64,000 nt of DNA from Acheta domesticus (lineage: Eukaryota; Arthropoda; Insecta; Orthoptera; Gryllidae): assembly GCA_031308135.1 (NCBI GenBank), contig JAHLJT010003656.1:49646421-49710420 (forward strand), given 5' to 3'. The position numbers and the translations under genes are program-made. Positions 22,182 through 33,718 of this stretch are shown piece after piece. Within the stretch, counting starts at the first letter, position 1; every line of letters begins with the position of its first letter. Under the pieces are notes generated by a model. It worked only from the letters and a program-made list of their open reading frames with translations, did no database searches and was not told the DNA's origin.

Positions 22182-22216
22182 TATAATAAACTGATTATGC
22201 CTATAATAAACTGATT
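22182..22216. repeat. 20-bp microduplication inside LINE-D
   Basis: TATAATAAACTGATT at 22182-22196 is repeated at 22202-22216, a period of 20 bp. As 20 is not a multiple of three, this duplication can explain the frame change between the linker and the RT start. Confidence 0.88.
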
Positions 22217-23519
22217 TGGTACAGCCTCCCTCGAAATCTGAGTGTGGTGCGATTTAGTTTTAAAAACGGAACTGAAGTATGCATTAAACGCATTTGCTTT
22301 TTCCCAATCATCTATTAGTAACGTGTTGTTGGTATCTCCAACGATAGGAATTTCTTCTTTATTTCCTCTTCTTTTGCGAACGTATTTGTAAAACGCCGAC
22401 CAATTATTCCCCTTCCCGTCGAGAGAATGCTTTAAAAATATCTCCTGAGCTATTTTCTTTTCCCGCTCTAAATCTTTTGAACATTTACGAAAATGTATCC
22501 TATCGATGTCACTACGATGTCTATTACTGAATGCCTTTCTTGTTTTTCTTTTCATACGTCGAATTTTCGCATTGTAATATTCTGGATCTGAATTACTTTT
22601 TAAGTATTTGCATAGCACAAACGTTTGCAATGCATTATCTAGAATGTTCTTAAACTCTCCCCAAATTTCCTCCATGCCGCCGTCTATTCTCAAAAAATCG
22701 TACTGTTCTCTCAGGTAGTGGTGGAGCCCCTCTGTATTTCCCTTTTTGAACTGCCATATTTTTGTTCCGTTAGGAATTCTTTTCTGTGAAATATATATCT
22801 AAGTCGACTAACACCGCTTTGTGGACGCTTATACCATCAATGACGTTGCAAGATAAGAAAAGCTCTTGCGGCCTAATTACGTAAACATCTAGAAGCGCAT
22901 TCTGTCGCGTAGGTCTATCTATTACCCCCGCTAAGCCCCCCTCTCAGACGAGTCTGTTCACTAACTGTTGTACTTTTGCTTCGCTCACAGCGCCTTTCCA
23001 ATTTACATCTGGAATATTTAAGTCACCAGCGATAATTGTAGGATCTATATCAGCGTTTTCTATTTTCTCAGAAATGGCTTCCAAAATCGCGTAATTTTCA
23101 TTTGGTGGCCTATAGCAAGCAATAATTTCTAACACATTCCCTAAGTCACTAATTTCTATTCCCATTATCTCAAATTCTTCACTCACCCAATTACTCCCTA
23201 TACTTATTTCATCCTTAACACAAATGAATATTCCCCCACCTCTAGTATTTCTATCTCTCCTAAACGACCTCTAATTTGGACGAGAAACGTCAGAGTTCGC
23301 TATATCTTCCGTTAGCCAAGATTCAGTTCCTATTATTACATCAGTATCACAAGCATGGACTATATTCCACAACTCGATTTCTTTATTTTTTATACTGCGA
23401 CAGTTTACCTGCAACAGCCTTGTGAAGCCTTTTCTCACCTGAACATTCACGGTGTCCACATTTTCGTCCATCATCGTTGTTGTGTCCGTCTCCCCCGGCA
23501 TCGCCGTCACCACCGCCGC

Positions 23520-23525
23520 CACTGC

Positions 23526-23586
<61 letters not shown>

Positions 23587-23640
23587 ACCTCCGCCTCCGT
23601 CGTCGCCGTCGCCGCCGTCGTCTCCGCCGCCGTCGAAACT
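23520..23640. repeat. GTC/GCC trinucleotide-hexanucleotide tract in LINE-D
   Basis: GTCGTC repeats give way to about eight GCCGTC units and then mixed GCC/GTC triplets. On the minus strand this adds Ala-Thr/Thr-Thr repeats to the N-terminal part of the endonuclease frame without shifting it. Confidence 0.9.
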
Positions 23641-23750
23641 GTTGTCGCTGTCATCGTCGCCGCCGTCGTCTCCTTTGCCACCCTCTCCGTCATTGCCGCC
23701 GTAACAGTTGTCGTCATTTCCATAGTTTTTGCCACTAAATAGTCACAGCG

Positions 23751-26189
23751 GTCTAATACAGTCTAATTCAGTCTTCGAACTCACTCACCATTTCAGGTAC
23801 ATAATGAAACCTGCTAACGGGATCTTATTCTCGATTCTAGGAGGAAAGGATCCCTGGTTATTCAGGGTTGCAAAATAATTCCTTGCTGGTGGGAACGGGG
23901 CTACTCTCAGATTTATGATCAACTGAAGAGAAACATCTTGTATGTATAACAAACTAACAATATAATTATTTAGAGAAACAATAAACACAATTACAGAAAA
24001 TAATACTAATAATAATACATATATACACATCCACAGAATAAAAGGTTTTGAACTCTTTGTAATCAACTGTCCGTAACTTTTCACAGGATATGAATTTGTC
24101 ATGATATAACAGGATATAACACCACAGTATTATACTTGTGCATGCATAAAACAACAAAGATAACTTTAGACTTACAATCTTGTCAAATGAAAGAAACACC
24201 TCTTCCTACATTAATCGACTTACTACCGCGCAGTGCACTGTTACAAAGAATCGAAAAAATACAATTTCTTTTGCACCTTGGCCCTCTTATTATACTAACT
24301 TTGTTAACGAGGTGAAAACAAAAAAAACTTAAGATACGTTTCCTTTCTAATTTGAAGCTTATGCCCTCATTAACAAACTCTATTGTCTGCCTAAAAATAA
24401 CATGAAATGATCCAATAGTTAACCTAACTCACCGCAGATTTAGCTGGGAGTTCTTTTTTGTTGGCAAATTTTAATACAAAAATTATGAACAAAATTCGTT
24501 CGACTTTCCTGGCTATTCTGGCAGCAGCGTGACCTTGCATCCAGACGGTGGGTCGCGGCGTCTCATGTCGTACTCCGCACAGCTGTTGGCTTGGTTTCGT
24601 TCGACATTGGCTCGCTTTACAAATTCTGCTCCTCAGTCGCAGGATCGTTGTTAGCAGGAAATATAAAAAGCTGAAAAGTTGATAAAACTTGTTATTCTTC
24701 CCTCCATGGATACTATTCATACTTGTAGCCACGTGGCGCCATTACGTGATATAATATCATCGCAATCACAGTCTTATTTTCTTCGCCGCGCGCTCTCTTC
24801 GCGTTTTAGATTAATAGAGGTTTTTATCACAATATATCACAAACATCGCTTACCTCTATTGAGCTGGCGTAGTATTTTTTGTGTAGAAGCGTGATGACTT
24901 CGCCTTACGTAGTGCAGCGGCTGCGTTTGTGCAGCGGCTGTGTTGGACTTTAATGTTTTACCACTAGTTGGGGAGGATTAGGAACACTAAATATCACGTA
25001 AGAACCAATAGATATTCTAGGTAGTGAGGGCTGGATTAGTCGGCAGACGCAAGATCAGAAGAAAGAGGCTGGACTTGGATTCATCTGCAATCAAGTGGGA
25101 AGATACTGCGGGGCGTCGTAGATCAAGACGTTAGATCAGTACTGCAGTACAAAGGTATTATTTTAAAACGAGGTCATGACCTAAAGACAAAACAATTGTC
25201 AATAGAAGTGAATAAATTGTAAAATTTTTCTTTTGGAAATGAAAAGATTTTCATTTGGTCAATCACAATTGTTAAGTAGTTAGAGATAGATAATTATTCC
25301 CTTTCAGATTCCTCGCCATACTGTATAGTTGGCAGATCAAGTAATCGGCTATCTAGGCGATAGCGATTATCCATTACGGGGACCCATTGACCGAGCTAGC
25401 CGGACATTTATCCATTCGTTAAAATTAGCTGTGGAAGCATTGGTTTTAATTAACGTAACCTGTTCCTGGCGCCCAAAATTTTACTATAAATTCGGAACGG
25501 GTCACGATTATAACCGTCCTAAGGTGAATGATATCAACGATCTCGTAATAGTCTATGACGAGACACTGTTAGTACATTTCAATACTTCAAACACAGTTTA
25601 CATTGCTAGTATACTTTTGAATTAAATTTTAATAAATATATTTACATCTTTACAGAATTGGATAAGTCAATCTTGGTACTCAATAGAAGTAAGAACTGAC
25701 TCCCGGTTCTGTTTCTGTAGGTATTTTTGGTCCGGACTGACTGTATATGGGGCATTGGTCAATGATATGAGACACATAATCACAATAAATTATTAGATTA
25801 AATATTTTTCTGCAAATTCAATGGAACAAGAAAAGGTTTTAAAATTCTAATCCTAATACGTCTATGGCATTTCAATATTTACGAAAATGTAATACAATTG
25901 AAAAACATGTCAACACATCCTTTTAATTTACTGAATATCTGCATGTCCCATGGCAATAATATAATTATTTCGGGGGAAATATTACGCATATATCATTATG
26001 TCAGGTTCTTCTTGCACACGCTTGGATACCGTCACCAATTCATGCAATTGTCAACACAAAACGATCACCAAATGCAACAAAACTCTTCACAAGTTCTCTC
26101 TTTTCAGCTATTTTTGCGAGTCTCTCACACACAGACACACACGCGACTCGGGCCAACCACACGTCGGTAATTACCAACGATTCACCTGC
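23751..26189. other. No gene recognised
   Basis: Mostly AT-rich. A short direct repeat (GTGCAGCGGCTG, twice) lies near 24910-24945. Frames at 24424-24732 (minus) and 25329-25625 (plus) have no known motif. TGGCGCCCAA near 25468 resembles an LTR-element primer-binding site, but no LTR pair is visible. The region may hold LINE-D 5' UTR just above 23750. Confidence 0.4.
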
Positions 26190-26660
26190 ATTACATTTTC
26201 CTTCCTCGCCCCACGAGCCGCCCTGGAGGTAGACAGTCGACAGGGCAACGCAGAACGTTCCCGCAGGAAACAAGCGCACGGGAACTAGCGTGCGGGGAGC
26301 GCCCTGGCGGCAGCGAGCGACACTTCCTGATGCATAATGCACGCGCGTAATTGTATCAGGGCGCGCGCAAATAATCATAATGATAATTATTTTCCTTTAT
26401 TAAATATTTACATTTCTATGCATATAAAATCGGAAACCGGCGTCCCGCAGGGCGATGCGGGGCGGTGGGAGGGAGGGGAGAGGGAACTGATTCGAATGCT
26501 CGCCGCGTGATTGCGCCTCCGGCGCGGTTGAAATATGGCGGAAACGCCCCCGGCGCAGTGCGGGCGCTGTGACGGCCTCAATATGCTGCCCGAAGCTCAA
26601 AACAACGACCGGTCGCCGCGCTTTGTTCTGTGGACACGCGTGATGGCCTGTCTCTGCATA
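26190..26660. other. CpG-rich island with AT-rich core
   Basis: GC- and CpG-rich on both sides of an AT-rich centre at about 26360-26430 (ATAATCATAATGATAATTAT; TTTATTAAATATTTACAT; TATGCATATAAAAT). Overlapping frames on both strands are compositional. It resembles an island-type regulatory segment, with TATAAA-like words and homeodomain-like TAAT cores, but no transcript can be assigned. Confidence 0.35.
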
Positions 26661-26929
26661 AATTACACGCAGAAGAATGTGACAATGACGAGGACGGTGA
26701 AAAAAGTGGGTATATTGCCGAATGACATACACAAGAAAAGTGGAATTTTGTCATTTTGGGGTAAAGTAAAGAAACTTGTTTATTAAATAATCATTTTACT
26801 ATCAATATGTTGGTAAGATACTGAAGGAAACAAAAATCACGATTTAGGATTGAAAATCCTTGGAATGTTCTTCTTAATGCTCGTCCTAGATTGGGATCCG
26901 GGTACCGTGCACTATGGGTAAGGGACATT
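26661..26929. other. No feature recognised
   Basis: AT-rich sequence without frames or repeats I can name. Confidence 0.35.
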
Positions 26930-27010
26930 GAAAAGCATTCATTAATTTTTAGGGGTACTTTACATGAAGCCCTAGGGACATTTTCAAAATTTCTCCAAAA
27001 TTAGCTTGAC
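26930..27010 (-). repeat. Repeat C fragment
   Basis: GGGGTACTTTACATGAAGCC followed by AGGGACATTTTCAAAATT: the reverse complement of the repeat C core seen at 21585-21630, also present at 48790-48850. Confidence 0.6.
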
Positions 27011-29205
27011 AATTGTAATGCTATATTTTTGAAAGAATATCTTGTTAATACCTGTGAAGATGTGAGCAGTGTTATTAAGACAAAATTGTGCCTTCAAAGT
27101 TCATCTATGAAAGAATCCAGATTTAACATTTATGTTGTTGTAAATGGTGATGTTTATGTATTTATTCCTTAAAAAGAGACGATATTACCTGTGTTGACGC
27201 TGCAAATATAGCTTCTTATTCTGATTCAGATTTAGATTAATATTCAGATTGGGAGAGCTGTAAGTTGGGTTACGGCGAGACGAACGTTATGGAATGCTCG
27301 CTCGCTCGATCTCTGAAAAGACACAATGTACCCATTTTATTAGAAGATAATATGAAGAAATAAGCTATCATAGAATAAATCGTTCACCTTTTTACCTCAT
27401 TCTCACATGAAAGCAAACGCCTTCCTTTAATTAGCATTGCACAAAATTTCACTCGTGCCTTTAGCGTGGTTCACGTGTAAAAGCGGTTATTCCTTGAAAA
27501 CATTTGGAGCGGCGGCAGTAGAGCCAACTTTGATATCTTAACCTGTTCTCATGGAACGTTAATGCGAGCTCAATGAAGCTCGTTTCCCTGGGCGGAGCAA
27601 CTACTTTGAATTGCCTGTTTCGGCGTTTTGAATTTGGCGACAATGCTGTCATAGGTTAAAAACGAAGATCTAGTGTGTCTAAATAATATTCTCTGTACCA
27701 GAGTACTCGGCGACGGAAACCCTGGAGGAGCTGCCCCCTGGCGAAGGGAGATGAAACTAACAAAGGAGATCGAATGCAAGCAGAAATCGAAATGCAAAAC
27801 AGACAAACAAAACTTTATATACCCGCTCTTTTCGCAGCCAGCACGCGGTTTTGGAGGGAAGTCCGACGCGGTACGTTTAAAATGCAAATTCTGAGCTAGT
27901 AATAAAGGCCAAAGATTGTTATTAAAAACTAATCTTCCGCCACGGCGCCAAATTTGAATAATTTTTTATGCCAATGTGCCAACAACCTGTGTTTTATCAA
28001 GAAAATAAATTGTATTAATGGTACAAAGTGAAAAATTAGACAACATATAGGGAAGAGTCTCGATAGAATTTTATAGATGTTTGAAAAACTTAATCTATCA
28101 TAGACAGAAGAAAATCATTTGTTGCTCATGTGGGACCAGTTAAAATTATCTTCAATGCCCCAAATAAAATATTCCAGCAAGATGTACGCATTTGCAATTT
28201 ATCAATAAATTATGATACGCTACCACAAAACAAAATGCTGTTCCTTTCTCATCGCAAGTGTTTGTCGCAGATTGGTGCAAGTTCAACCCTTCACCCCAAA
28301 CTAAATATTCTAACAGACATTTTCTTGAATCAGTAGACCAGTAGCTACTGTTGTAGACCACAACTGTGTAAACAGGAAATTGTTTCACTTGCGCAGAAAA
28401 AATTACCAGGAGAAATATTTTTTTGAAGTTGAACCTGGACACAAAGTCTTCTTGACTCATAACTTTGGGCATGTTCAAATGTATTATATATAGAATGCTC
28501 CAGAATAAAAGCGAAAAATTGAAATTTGGAGCATCACTTGCTGAAAAAAAATCCATGACTGCTAAAGTTTTACATATAATTGATCTCTATGAGAGAGCAC
28601 ACTCTACTTTTACCCTATTAAAAGTGGCTCCGAAGTTAAAAAGAAAATCTGTTTCCCCCTAATTTTTTTAGCAACAGAGCGTCACTGGTGAAAAATGTTT
28701 TTCATGACACCACGATCACAGCAATATCTTTCCCCGAGAATGCAGACATGACTGAAAGTGCAGAATGTTTGAGCTGCAGAGTCCTTCGACGATAGTTTCT
28801 TTTTCTTTGATCTTACTAGTGAGTGGACCCCATTGGCACAAAAATAAGAGCTCCTTTTGTCTATTCATTTTGAACTTTCTTCATGCTGGGCACTGATCCG
28901 ACAATAAAAAAGTTTATTCTTTACAACACAAATGTTCATTCGTCCCAGTTTAACGACTGTTTTCCTTTGGAGGTTTTTTACATTTGCCAACTAGAAGTGT
29001 ATTGTATGATGGTTGGTTTGAAAAACTAGTCTTTTTAAAAGGAAATTTCAGTAATTCATATTTTCGTTACCGTTGTATATTTGAATATGTACATATGCAT
29101 CAAAATATATATTATTTAACAATGATTGATCAGAAATTGGTGACTGACAATTAGTAATTTATTGTAATTCACAATTACAGTACATTATTGCATTGAAAAA
29201 TAAAG
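27011..29205. other. Mostly AT-rich, no gene recognised
   Basis: Frames at 28152-28556 (minus), 28465-28662 (plus) and 27570-27887 (minus) are 65-134 codons long with no recognisable domain. No repeats of note. Confidence 0.4.
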
Positions 29206-29374
29206 CAAAAAGTATTGTATTTACTGTATTATGAGTATTTGAAGTGATTTAAATACGTATGTATTTAGCAATTCAAAACTTAATGTATTCCGAGTATGTA
29301 TTTAAATATTTATCTGCAAAGTATTTTGGCTAAGTATCCGAATACTAAATTTAAAGCATTTTTTCGAACCCTGA
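29206..29374. mobile_element. hAT-like TIR element end with GTATTTNAATAC-type words
   Basis: Dense near-palindromic words (TTTAAATACGTATGTATTTA; TTTAAATATTTAT; ATCCGAATACTAAATTTAAA) run up to a right border reading, on the minus strand, CAGGGTTCGAAAAAATGC. CAGGGTTCGAAAAA is a hAT-style terminus I know from abundant animal MITEs. The matching left terminus was not found, so this is one end or a truncated copy. Confidence 0.5.
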
Positions 29375-29799
29375 TGATGATGATTCATTGTGTTGTTAAG
29401 ATGCATCCATGTGTGGTTTCTCGCTTTCCCAAAAATGCGACTCCGCGGCCGCCCCTCTTGCACGTGCCCCGCGGACCGCCTCCCTCGGCCACTCACGGGG
29501 GAATTAGACCAGGAGCGCCGCGCATTCCACACGTCGTTCTCAGAAATGGGGTGCCGTTAGAAAATAATGATCACCAGTTGAAATAAATTAATATAATGAG
29601 CACGTTTCTAGAGTTTTTGAGAAAAAAGAATAAATACAAATTGCCTATACTTCACGCAGAAATTTTACGGGTAAAAATTACGCGAAAAGGACTCATATTT
29701 TCAAAAAAAAATGGTATGACTTTATCTGAAGATTTCGTTAAAAAAGTTTCTAACTTTATTATAGTATTTCGAGAAATCAGTCATTTCAACTAAAATGGT
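29375..29799. other. Short GC-rich island then AT-rich sequence
   Basis: 29430-29550 is GC- and CpG-rich inside AT-rich DNA; the flanks show no frame or repeat that I can name. Confidence 0.35.
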
Positions 29800-30200
29800 A
29801 CCTAAAAGTTTAGCACCTAAGCATCATTTACGCTATCCGAGGACACAGTTTAATCTCAAAATATCGAGCCAGTTTTGAGAAAATTTTGAAAAAGTTTTTG
29901 AGGTTCAAGATAAAATACCCTCAAAATGAAAGTATCAATGTCAAATGCCGAGGACCTTGAGTTCCTATAAACAGAGGAATATCAATTTTGAAGCAAATCG
30001 GCTGAACGATTTCGGCGCTTGCGTTCATCACAGACGGACAGACATGTTTCGCCGTCAGAACCTGGATCGTCGGACCCACAGAACATGGATTCCGATTAAA
30101 TAACGAGTTAGAGTAGTAAAATTAAGTACTATATGCGGGAACAATATTTATCCACTTTTTCGTTACCAGGACACGACAATAAGTTTTTCTGTGGAAACAT
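29800..30200 (+). repeat. Repeat C, plus-oriented copy
   Basis: Shares with 21540-21870 the words GAGCCAGTTTTGAGAAAATT, TACCCTCAAA, CAGAGGAATATCAATTTTG, GCGTTCATCACAGACGGACA, GGATTCCGATTAAATAACG and ATCCACTTTTTCGTTACC. Order and spacing are conserved. It ends near 30200. Confidence 0.72.
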
Positions 30201-32715
30201 TCATCTATATTTTCCCTTCTTACAAAGCAAGGGCTAAAAATTAAAAGCACGATACAAGTAAACTCGATAAATTGAAAATACTGTTTACGCACTTTCTATC
30301 GTTTAAAGGAACTTTGTTTCATAATGCACCAGACAAACGACATCTAAACCAAATGTATCATTGTGTACTTTATTGTGTGCATATTAGCATTATAAATTTT
30401 CAATTTTGCTTTTGCAGCAAATGTTTGTCATGTTCCGTACAAAATAACACAATTAATTTAATTATTGACAACCAAAATATAGCTGTTGATTGACCTAACA
30501 ACTTACGAAAATGAAGAACATGATTATTTTTTTTAATTATTAGCAATCGCAAGCAAAGAGAGAGCTGAAACTTGTCAAACAACATATAAATTGGATCTAT
30601 CGTTTCACTAAATCAAAGTATATGAAACAACGAGCAAATGTAGTCACTAAACAAAGTGACGAAGTTTCGGATATTAACTTATTCAGGTTATGATTAGTTT
30701 TTTCCAACAAAATGAAAATGATAAGTCTGTAAGTTGTAAGGTGAGGTAAGGTAAGGGAAACTACTTGAGAGAAACTGAATGAAAAAAATCTCTACACAGT
30801 ATTTCATTAATTTAAAGTTACTCGCGTTCCGATAACTGCGTTTTAAAAATTCCCTTTCTAAGTTCAAAACATTGCACTGCAATGATTTTGTTCTTTCCTA
30901 TGAGTTATCGTTTTTGATTGATTTAAGTGTGGAAATATTGAAAATAATTGTTTCTTGCTTTGTCATGTTCAATTTTAATGGAAAAAATTTCGGAAATAGT
31001 TTCATAATGAAAAATGTAAATATACTGAAACGGTGAGCGCCTTCAGCGTGTGTGGGATCTTCCACCATGTTTCACCTAAAATTCAGCTTTAGAAGATATT
31101 GCACGTAACCAGTTTCCAAATTTATAAATAATTTTGGCGCCAGGAAATGGTTACAGTTAAATCCCTGATTATTTATAATCAATTCTCATAAATAAAAATC
31201 CTGCTAGCTCGGTCGATTAAGTTCTTATAAAATAATTGTTGTCTCTTACTCCGCTACGAATGACTCAATCTGCCATTCATTCATACGAAGTGGCCAGGAA
31301 TCTGATATATCTACTCTAGGAATGCACGTAATGTCAAATGAGAATCAGCTTTCTTTTAACTATGAATTACAGTTTATTAAAAATGAAAGATCAATCATTT
31401 AACTTATAATGGATTGTTTCGAATTAGCATTAGACCATGAGCATCTTTCTGTTATTGCAATAACAGCGTTATAGAGCCTTTATCCGTTCATCTTTCTTCG
31501 CGCAGATGACTCTTCACGTTCGACTCCGCCACGTAGAATCTTGTTGTCACTGTAGTCCAATCTTCATTCTTGCTGAAGTCCACAAGGATCCAAGACACAT
31601 TAAAAACACTGCCTGCACACACTTTGTCTTGCGCCTCAAGTGAGCACCTATTTCCAACTAATTACTTTCCCCAAAACAGAAAAGTATCCCTCTCACCTAA
31701 CCTTGTAACTCCCAATTCAATGGTAAAATTTTTATAAGTCCACACTTGTATCTCCATCGCGAAAATATTCTAAGTTCACTTTCCAGCATTCACTCCCACG
31801 AAATGTCACAAGTCTCAATAAGTATCACTCGAACTTCACAGCGCTCAGCGATCCGTTCACAACCAGGACACGAGACGGAATGCATTAATATTCCCCAGGT
31901 CAACCCTTCAAACCTCGTATTGTTCGCGTGGCTACGGTGCCACCTGCGTGCTTACACCCCAGCATTATGCAGTAACTATAGTGCATCCCGCACATGTCTC
32001 AGAATGAACTCGCGTATTTTACGTTTCTACGGTGCCACCTGCGTACCTGCACCATAGAAACCCAAGTTTTTTGGTGATATCTACAACGTTTCGTTCTTCA
32101 TTTGCTTAAATAAATGTAAGCCATTTATCGTATGTCACAATACCGTATGTAAGATAAAAAGTACGTTTGATGTTAAAGGAAATATAAGATATATTTAAAT
32201 ACAATTGAGTATAACTTGGTGGCCCTAATTTACAAAATACGTTAATACGAATACGGGTTTAACATTTATGATACATTGATGGAGATATTATATTCATGGG
32301 GGATGTATAGTGGATGTTAGAGGAAACAGTATACTGTGGACTATAAACAAAATAATTCTATGTCAGTATTGAAATTATGAGAGACTATGGAATTGGGAAT
32401 ATAGAAAGTTTCTCAATGATCAACATTAAGAGTTGTTTTTTATACAAGAATTGAAGTAAGCTGTAGAATTACTTTCAGTTAATATAAGAATATGAGTACA
32501 TTTTTTAATGATACATTGTAGACCATATTGCTCACACTTGGAATGGATATTTTTGATCTAATTTTTAATATTTCTTGTGTTCATATTTACCGATTTGTAT
32601 TTTTATTTTACTTAATAATTTACAAAGTACACGTTTTTAATAACTGGACGTCTCGACTGTTGCCAACATGATCGTAAATTGTGTTTTGATTTAATTAGGT
32701 TTAATACATTTTTTG
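30201..32715. other. Long AT-rich stretch, no gene recognised
   Basis: No frame with a recognisable domain. CTACGGTGCCACCTGCGT occurs twice, at 31932 and 32027 (95 bp apart), with similar flanks: a small tandem duplication. GAAGTTGAGATCGGA occurs twice just beyond, at 32716 and 32743, next to the G-rich array. Confidence 0.4.
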
Positions 32716-32754
32716 GAAGTTGAGATCGGAAAACAATCAAAAGAAGTTGAGATC

Positions 32755-33490
32755 GGAGCGGGGGTGGGAGCGGGGGTGGGAGCGGGGGTGGGAGCGGGGG
32801 TGGGAGCGGGGGTGGGAGCGGGGGTGGGAGCGGGGGTGGGAGCGGGGGTGGGAGCGGGGGTGGGAGCGGGGGTGTGAGCGGGGGTGGGAGCGGGGGTGGG
32901 AGCGGGGTGGGAGCGGGGGTGGGAGCGGGGGTGGGAGCGGGGGTGGGAGCGGGGGTGGGAGCGGGGGTGGTGAGCGGGGGTGGGAGCGGGGGTGGGAGCG
33001 GGGGTGGGAGCGGGGGTGGGAGCGGGGGTGGGAGCGGGGGTGGGAACGGGGGTGGGAGCGGGGGTGGGAGCGGGGGTGGGAGCGGGGGTGGGAGCGGGGT
33101 GGGAGCGGGGGTGGGAGCGGGGGTGGGAGCGGGGGTGGGAGCGGGTGTGGGAGCGGGTGTGGGAGCGGGTGTGGGAGCGGGTGTGGGAGCGGGTGTGGGA
33201 GCGGGTGTGGGAGCGGGTGTGGGAGCGGGTGTGGGAGCGGGTGTGGGAGCGGGGGGTGGGAGCGGGGTGGGAGCGGGGGTGGGAGCGGGGGTGGGAGCGG
33301 GGGTGAGAGCGGGGGTGGGAGTGGGAGCGGGGGGTGGGAGCGGGACCGAAGGTGGAGGCGGGAGCGGGGGAGGGAGCGGGAGCAGGTGCGGGAGCGGGGG
33401 TTGGAGCGGGAGTGGGTGTGGGAGCGGGAGTGGGTGTGGGAGCGGGAGCAGAGCCGGGAGCGGGAGCAGGGACGGGAGCGGGGGTGGTGC
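32755..33490. repeat. 12-bp G-rich minisatellite, about 60 units
   Basis: Head-to-tail GGAGCGGGGGTG, with a block of the variant GGAGCGGGTGTG at about 33145-33250 and more degenerate units after 33310. All six frames stay open for long distances (Pro-Leu, Ala-Pro-Thr-Pro and Arg-Ser-His-Pro repeats on the minus strand; Gly-Ser and Gly-Ala-Val repeats on the plus). This is a product of the 12-bp period, not coding evidence. Runs of three to five G make quadruplex formation likely. Confidence 0.95.
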
Positions 33491-33718
33491 GTCCCCGGGG
33501 GCTCTTGAGGCTCCGAGGCAGCAGCGGCTCGGGGCAGAGCCCCTCCCCCGTTCGCCACTGCGCCCATGGGCTGGGGCAGTCAGCGACGCATGAAAGATGC
33601 AGGTGGCGCTGCCTCTTGGCTCGAGGCCGCACCGCCTACGACAGGCGCAGCACGAGGTAGTCGATGGCAACAACCACGATTGTTGAGTGAACGCGTGTTT
33701 ATTGAAAGCGTCTATGTC
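33491..33718. other. GC-rich flank of the minisatellite
   Basis: GC- and CpG-rich, non-repetitive, with open frames continuing from the array. No gene signal. Confidence 0.35.

Larger units (their letters stand above)
21952..23750 (-). pseudogene. LINE-D, 5' portion: APE endonuclease, linker, start of RT
   Basis: Minus strand. A Thr/Ala-rich start (about 23735-23500) leads into an APE-type endonuclease: LLQVNCRSIKNK, IIGTESWL (catalytic Glu), RNTRGGGIFICVKDEI, ACYRPPN, AGDLNIPDVNW (Asp/Asn pair) and SVHKAVLVDLD (the SDH motif, here SVH). One frame runs through, broken by TAG near 23269 and TGA near 22942. After a frameshift near 22760 the linker follows (GLHHYLREQYDFLR; HSLDGKGNNWSAFYKYVRKR). 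In a third frame the RT begins with GKSRGPDAISTDIIKLGG and DDWKLATVVPIF, where homology stops at about 21985. It resumes at about 18655. Confidence 0.92.

Noticed and set aside
25460..25480. TGGCGCCCAA, resembling the primer-binding site of an LTR retrotransposon
   Set aside because: No flanking LTR pair, polypurine tract or gag/pol frame found nearby.
32612..33673. 353-codon minus frame and five other long frames
   Set aside because: All arise from a 12-bp array, which cannot introduce stops in any frame. Pro-rich or Gly-rich composition only.
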